Assembly (NCBI GenBank): GCA_963971575.1
Contig: OZ020615.1
Span: 65,543,379 to 65,607,378 of the forward strand
Direction of reading: 5' to 3'
DNA from: Liopterus haemorrhoidalis
Taxonomy: Eukaryota > Arthropoda > Insecta > Coleoptera > Dytiscidae
DNA: 64,000 nt
In this document: positions 57,958-64,000 of the stretch, piece by piece
Layout of the letters: every line of letters begins with the position of its first letter
Numbering within the stretch: the first letter of the stretch is position 1
The notes under the pieces: generated by a model
What the model was told of the DNA's origin: nothing
Database searches by the model: none
The model's input: only the letters and a program-made list of their open reading frames with translations
Made by a program: the position numbers and the translations under genes

Positions 57958-59056
57958 CCTATACGAAGACAAAAAAAAGAGGGTGAAATCAACTAGAAGA
58001 TCTAGTAGTGGTATACAAGACACCTGGAGAGATATTTAGCCAGATAATGGATGTCTCCAAAAAACAGCAAAAATGAAAAGAAAAATTCAAAGATTTCTAG
58101 ATAACTATTTTTTGGTTATTGGACACTTTTGGACTTACTCACCACCATGTTGCTTTGCATCAGGTCTTTCCAGATATCTGGGGGACCAAAGACCTGACAC
58201 TTAGAGCAAGATGATGGTGATGCCAAAACTGAACTGGCACAGTAAAAAAACAAGTTTAGTTTGCAAATTTGAATTTAAAAAAATGATAGCTCAAAAACGG
58301 CCAGAGATAGAGACCTGCGGTTGGAATTTTTGAAATCTACATGTATTGTTTACTCTAAAATAAATTTGGGACCTTAAAAAACGACTAAAAAATTTTGATA
58401 AATTAAAGTATGAATTGACAAGGAAAATATTTTAAAATGACAAAAAATAATTATTTTTTTGGCAATAGAGGGTCAATTATTTAGCCAATGCAAAGACAGA
58501 AAAAGGCGAAGAAATCAGCAGATTAGGGGACAAAATCAAATGGATGCATCCAATAAACAGCAAACATTAAAAATCAATTTTGAAAGATTTCTAGATAATT
58601 ACTTTTTGGTCATTGGACATTTTTGGATTTACTCACCACCATATTGCTCTGCATCAGGTCTTTCCAGATATCTGGGGGACCAAACACCTGACACTAAGAG
58701 CAAGATAATGCTGATGCCAGAACTGGACTGGCACAGTAAAAAAGTAATTTTATTATATATTCGAAAATTTGAATTTAAAAAAATCGTAGCTCAAAAACGG
58801 TTAGAGATAGACTTTCGGTTGAAATTTTTGAAATCTACATGAACAATTTACTCTATAAAAATTGGGCCCCTAACAAAACAATTATAAAATCTCCTCTGAA
58901 CCGGCAGAAAAAACATACGAAAATTGTAACAAAAATTAAAAATCAGTCTGTCCAGATTTTTGGCCTTACTCACCACCATATTGCTCTTACTGGTCAGGTC
59001 TTTCCAGATATCTGGGGTAACAAAGACCTGGCACTTAGAGCAAGATGATGGTGATG

Positions 59057-60990
59057 CCAAAACTGGACTGACAAACCAAAAAAAAAAAAATTTTATATTT
59101 AAAAAAAATTGAAAAAAAAGGCTCATATACGGTTGGAGATAGACTTGCGATTAGAATTTTTGAAAATTACATGTACTCTTTACTCTAAAAGAAATTTAGG
59201 GCTTTAAAAAGTTAGTTCGAAAATGTTATAGGAACAGACAAACAAAATTCTTGAAATTGCCCAAAAATAATTATTTTGCCCATAAAGGGTTAATTGTTTA
59301 GCCAGTGCGAAGACAGCAAAAGAGGGGGAAATCAACAAGAAGATCTATCATTGGTATACAGGATACCTGGAGAGATATTTAGCCAGATTAAGGACAAAAA
59401 ACGAATGAATGAATCCAAAAAACAGCAAAAATGAAACAAAAAAAATCAAAGATTTCTAGATAATTATTTTTTGGTTATTGGACATTTTTGGACTTACTCA
59501 CCACCATGTTGCTTTGCATCAGGTCTATCCAGATATCTGGGGGACCAAAGATCTGACACTTAGAGCAAGATGATGGTGATGCCAAAACTGAACTGGCACA
59601 GTAAAAAAACAAGTTTAGTTTGAAAATTTGAATTTAAAAAAATGATAGCTCAAAAACGGCCAGAGATAGAGACCTGCGGTAGGATTTTTTTAAATCTACA
59701 TGTATTTTTTATTCTAAAATAAATTTGGAACCTTAAAAAACTAACTGGAAAGTCTTATACAAGGTGAAAACAAAATAATTGATATTGACAAAAAATAATT
59801 ATTTTTGGAAATAGAGGATTAATTATTTAGCCCATTGGTTCTCAACCTGTGCTCCGCGTGCACATCTCAAGGGCTCCGAAGCCGTTGCAAGAAATAAAAT
59901 AAATAAAAATGGAATAAAATTAAAAGAATTAGGAATAAAAAACAGAATCAAAATAATAAATCTGGAAATTACATTCTGAATGAAAATTTGAAGACAGAGA
60001 TAATGTCTCTGTTAGAAAATATTAGGCCAAGTTATTTCTACTCTGCTGCTAGAATGTATTTTATACAAGTACTTTATGATGGCGGTCGGTCCTGCGGTAG
60101 CCACAGCTGATTTTTTATCTTCCTACAGTAATTTTTTTCTAAGTAAAGTAAGTGTATCGCGTAGATAAAAAGGTTGAAAACCACCATAAAATTTGGTTAA
60201 AATTTTTCGCACACAACAATGATAGCTATCACTACGAAAGGTTGTGAACCACTGATTTAGCCAATACGAAGACAAAAAAAGAGGGCGAAATCAACTAGAA
60301 GATCTAGCATTGGTATACAGGACACTTGGAGGGATATTTAGCCAGATAATGGATGCATCCAAAAACAGCAAAAATGAAAAAAAAAATTCAAAGATTTCTA
60401 GATAACTATTTTTTGGTTATTGGACATTTTTGGACTTACTGACCACCATGTTGCTTTGCATCAGGTCTTTCCAGATATCTGGGGGACCAAAGACCTGACA
60501 CTTAGAGCAAGATGATGGTGATGCCAAAACTGAACTGGCACAGTAAAAAAACAAGTTTAGTTTGCAAATTTGAATTTAAAAAAAATGATAAGCTCAAAAA
60601 CGGCCAGAGATAGAGACCTGCGGTTGGAATTTTTGAAATCTACATGTATTGTTTACTCTAAAATAAATTTGGGACCTTAAAAAACGACTAAAAAATTTTG
60701 ATAAATTAAAGTTTGAAATGACAAGGAAAATATTTTGAAATGACAAGGAAAATATTTTAAAATGACAAAAAATAATTATTTTTTGAAGAAATCAGCAGAT
60801 TAGGGGCCAAAATCAAATGGATGCATCCAATAAACAGCAAACATTAAAAATCAATTTTGAAAGATTTCTAGATAACTATTTTTTGGTTATTGGACACTTT
60901 TGGACTTACTCACCACCATGTTGCTTTGCATCAGGTCTTTCCAGATATCTGGGGGACCAAAGACCTGGCACTTAGAGCAAGATGATGGTG
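59057..60990. repeat. Higher-order repeat, copy 1
   Basis: About 1.93 kb of four monomers plus the hAT MITE. Markers gttctcaacc 59838 and 61771 and aagatctatcattgg 59340 and 61273 give the period. Confidence 0.8.
59833..60254. mobile_element. 422-bp hAT MITE in satellite copy 1
   Basis: The duplication atttagcc flanks it (59825-59832 and 60255-60262). The ends are cattggttctcaacct and aggttgtgaaccactg. Confidence 0.85.
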
Positions 60991-62911
60991 ATGCCAAAAC
61001 TGGACTGACAAAGCAAAAAAAAAATTTTATATTTAAAAAAAATTGAAAAAAAGGCTCATATACGGTTGGAGATAGACTTGCGATTAGAATTTTGGAAAAC
61101 TACATGTACTCTTTACTCTAAAAGAAATTTAGGGCTTTAAAAAGTTAGTTCGAAAATGTTATAGGAACAGACAAACAAAATTCTTTAAATTGCCCAAAAA
61201 TAATTATTTTGCCCATAAAGGGTTATTTGTTTAGCCAATGCGAAGACAGCAAAAGAGGGGGAAATCAACAAGAAGATCTATCATTGGTATACAGGATACC
61301 TGGAGAGATATTTAGCCAGATTAGGGACAAAAAACGAATGGATGAATCCAAAAAACAGCAAAAATGAAACAAAAAAAATCAAAGATTTCTAGATAATTAT
61401 TTCTTGGTTATTGGACATTTTTGGACTTACTCACCACCTTGTTGCTTTGCATCAGGTCTTTCCAGGTATCTGGGGGACCAAAGACCTGACACTTAGAGCA
61501 AGATGATGGTGATGCCAAAACTGAACTGGCACAGTAAAAAAACAAGTTTAGTTTGAAAATTTGAATTTAAAAAAATGATAGCTCAAAAACGGCCCGAGAT
61601 AGAGACCTGCGGTAGGATTTTTTTAAATCTACATGTATTTTTTATTCTAAAATAAATTTGGAACCTTAAAAAACTAACTGGAAAGTCTTATACAAGGTGA
61701 AAACAAAATAATTGATATTGACAAAAAATAATTATTTTTGGAAATAGAGGGTTAATTATTTAGCCCATTGGTTCCCAACCTGTGCTCCGCGTGCACTTCT
61801 CAAGGGCTCCGAAGCCGTTGCAAGAAATAAAATAAATAAAAATGGAATAAAATCATAAGAATTAGGAATAAAAAACAGAATCAAAATAATAAATCTGGAA
61901 ATTACATTCTGAATGAAAATTTGAAGACAGAGATAATGTCTCTGTTAGAAAATATTAGGCCAAGTTATTTCTACTCTGCTGCAAGAATGTATTTCATACA
62001 AGTACTTTATGATGGCGGTCGGTCCTGTGGTAGCCACAGCTGATTTATTTATCTTCCTACAGTAATTTTTTTCCAAGTAAAGTAAGTGTATCGCGTAGAT
62101 AAAAAGGTTGAAAACCACCATAAAATTTGTTTCAAATTTTTCGCACACAACAATGATAGCTATCACTACGAAAGGTTGTGAACCACTGATTTAGCCTATA
62201 CGAAGACAAAAAAAGAGGGCGAAATCAACTAGAAGATCTAGCATTGGTATACAGGACACCTGGAGGGATATTTAGCCAGATAATGGATGCATCCAAAAAC
62301 AGCAAAAATGAAAAAAAAAATTCAAAGATTTCTAGATAACTATTTTTTGGTAATTGGACATTTTTGGACTTACTGACCACCATGTTGCTTTGCATCAGGT
62401 CTTTCCAGATATCTGGGGGACCAAAGACCTGACACTTAGAGCAAGATGATGGTGATGCCAAAACTGAACTGGCACAGTAAAAAAACAAGTTTAGTTTGCA
62501 AATTTGAATTTAAAAAAAATGATAAGCTCAAAAACGGCCAGAGATTTGGAATTTTTGAAATCTACATGTATTGTTTACTCTAAAATAAATTTGGGACCTT
62601 AAAAAACGACTAAAAAATTTTGATAAATTAAAGTTTGAAATGACAAGGAAAATATTTTGAAATGACAAGGAAAATATTTTAAAATGACAAAAAATAATTA
62701 TTTTTTGAAGAAATCAGCAGATTAGGGGCCAAAATCAAATGGATGCATCCAATAAACAGCAAACATTAAAAATCAATTTTGAAAGATTTCTAGATAACTA
62801 TTTTTTGGTTATTGGACACTTTTGGACTTACTCACCACCATGTTGCTTTGCATCAGGTCTTTCCAGATATCTGGGGGACCAAAGACCTGGCACTTAGAGC
62901 AAGATGATGGT
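60991..62911. repeat. Higher-order repeat, copy 2
   Basis: 1921 bp to the next copy, with very few differences from copy 3. Confidence 0.85.
61766..62188. mobile_element. hAT MITE in satellite copy 2
   Basis: Same insertion point and atttagcc duplication (61758-61765 and 62189-62196), carried along by the satellite amplification. Confidence 0.85.
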
Positions 62912-64000
62912 GATGCCAAAACTGGACTGACAAAGCAAAAAAAAATTTTATATTTAAAAAAAATTGAAAAAAAGGCTCATATACGGTTGGAGATAGACTT
63001 GCGATTAGAATTTTGGAAAACTACATGTACTCTTTACTCTAAAAGAAATTTAGGGCTTTAAAAAGTTAGTTCGAAAATGTTATAGGAACAGACAAACAAA
63101 ATTCTTGAAATTGCCCAAAAATAATTATTTTGCCCATAAAGGGTTAATTGTTTAGCCAGTGCGAAGACAGCAAAAGAGGGGGAAATCAACAAGAAGATCT
63201 ATCATTGGTATACAGGATACCTGGAGAGATATTTAGCCAGATTAGGGACAAAAAACGAATGGATGAATCCAAAAAACAGCAAAAATGAAACAAAAAAAAT
63301 CAAAGATTTCTAGATAATTATTTCTTGGTTATTGGACATTTTTGGACTTACTCACCACCTTGTTGCTTTGCATCAGGTCTTTCCAGGTATCTGGGGGACC
63401 AAAGACCTGACACTTAGAGCAAGATGATGGTGATGCCAAAACTGAACTGGCACAGTAAAAAAACAAGTTTAGTTTGAAAATTTGAATTTAAAAAAATGAT
63501 AGCTCAAAAACGGCCAGAGATAGAGACCTGCGGTAGGATTTTTTTAAATCTACATGTATTTTTTATTCTAAAATAAATTTGGAACCTTAAAAAACTAACT
63601 GGAAAGTCTTATACAAGGTGAAAACAAAATAATTGATATTGACAAAAAATAATTATTTTTGGAAATAGAGGGTTAATTATTTAGCCCATTGGTTCCCAAC
63701 CTGTGCTCCGCGTGCACTTCTCAAGGGCTCCGAAGCCGTTGCAAGAAATAAAATAAATAAAAATGGAATAAAATCATAAGAATTAGGAATAAAAAACAGA
63801 ATCAAAATAATAAATCTGGAAATTACATTCTGAATGAAAATTTGAAGACAGAGATAATGTCTCTGTTAGAAAATATTAGGCCAAGTTATTTCTACTCTGC
63901 TGCAAGAATGTATTTCATACAAGTACTTTATGATGGCGGTCGGTCCTGTGGTAGCCACAGCTGATTTATTTATCTTCCTACAGTAATTTTTTTCCAAGTA
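62912..64000. repeat. Higher-order repeat, copy 3 (cut by window edge)
   Basis: Nearly identical to copy 2 up to the window end. Confidence 0.85.
63687..64000. mobile_element. hAT MITE in satellite copy 3, truncated by the window
   Basis: Starts cattggttcccaacctg after atttagcc; the right end lies outside. Confidence 0.8.

Larger units (their letters stand above)
55016..64000. repeat. Tandem satellite, about 0.5-kb monomers round a short palindrome
   Basis: The phrase tctttccagatatctggggg (with variants) recurs about fifteen times between 55.0 and 63.4 kb, spaced 340-940 bp. Each monomer continues gatgccaaaactgaactgg, a t-rich part, aacggccagagatagagacc, and before the palindrome ggacatttttggacttactc. 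Open frames are chance. The array continues past the right edge. Confidence 0.85.

Noticed and set aside
58459..59126. ORFs with SASGLSRYLGDQ or SSCSKCQVFVTPDIW
   Set aside because: They are translations of the satellite palindrome, present in each monomer with random ends.

Overview
This is a eukaryotic, very probably insect, nuclear window. It is AT-rich, its genes are split by short GT-AG introns, and most of it is transposon debris: an I-type LINE with RNase H, Penelope-like, mariner, Harbinger and hAT elements, tRNA-derived SINEs and several MITE families. The order cannot be fixed from sequence alone. No bacterial-type gene, rRNA, true tRNA or CRISPR array was seen.

The main gene content is a minus-strand cluster of paralogous Myb-domain genes. 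Their domain resembles the Rap1/TERF2IP telomere-protein Myb, as shown by the signature RTWQSMSERFRK and an RRPY-acid-ILxY-KGRxxWQxME first half. Gene 1 (28504 down to 21726) can be assembled as seven exons with matching splice phases, 552 nt in all, although its C-terminal part looks frameshifted. Gene 2 (7204 down to 802 and off the left edge) has the same exon plan, but a LINE fills the intron before its fifth exon. Gene 3 (10209 down to 7380) is a partial copy made by a 1.94-kb tandem duplication and has lost its first exon. In genes 2 and 3 the first Myb exon has been amplified into 13 copies, at an exact 183-bp (61-codon) period within each block. Only the three downstream-most units keep the splice donor. 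This exon array is the most unusual object in the window. A further minus-strand terminal exon (35974 to 35489) belongs to an unidentified gene.

Layout. 0-0.6 kb: 202-bp tandem repeat. 0.8-10.2 kb: genes 2 and 3, with the LINE and a mariner remnant. 11.1-12.6 kb: a PIF/Harbinger remnant, with a plus-strand MADF-domain gene whose intron holds the decayed minus-strand transposase. 13-21.7 kb: nested MITEs, a 96-residue spliced ORF and a Penelope-like inverted pair. 21.7-28.5 kb: gene 1, with hAT, Helitron-like, SINE and palindromic insertions in its introns. 29-38.3 kb: foldback elements, two composite interspersed repeats and two 42-bp minisatellites. 38.5-55 kb: duplicated repeat blocks, six copies of a retroposon-like repeat and a hAT transposase remnant. 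55-64 kb: a tandem satellite of about 0.5-kb monomers built round a short palindrome, organised after 59 kb into a 1.92-1.93-kb higher-order repeat that carries a hAT MITE in every copy.

Only the MADF gene, the Rap1-type genes, the 96-residue ORF and the 35.5-kb exon look like possible host or transposon coding sequence. Everything else is repeat. Homologies are by motif recognition; no database search was possible.
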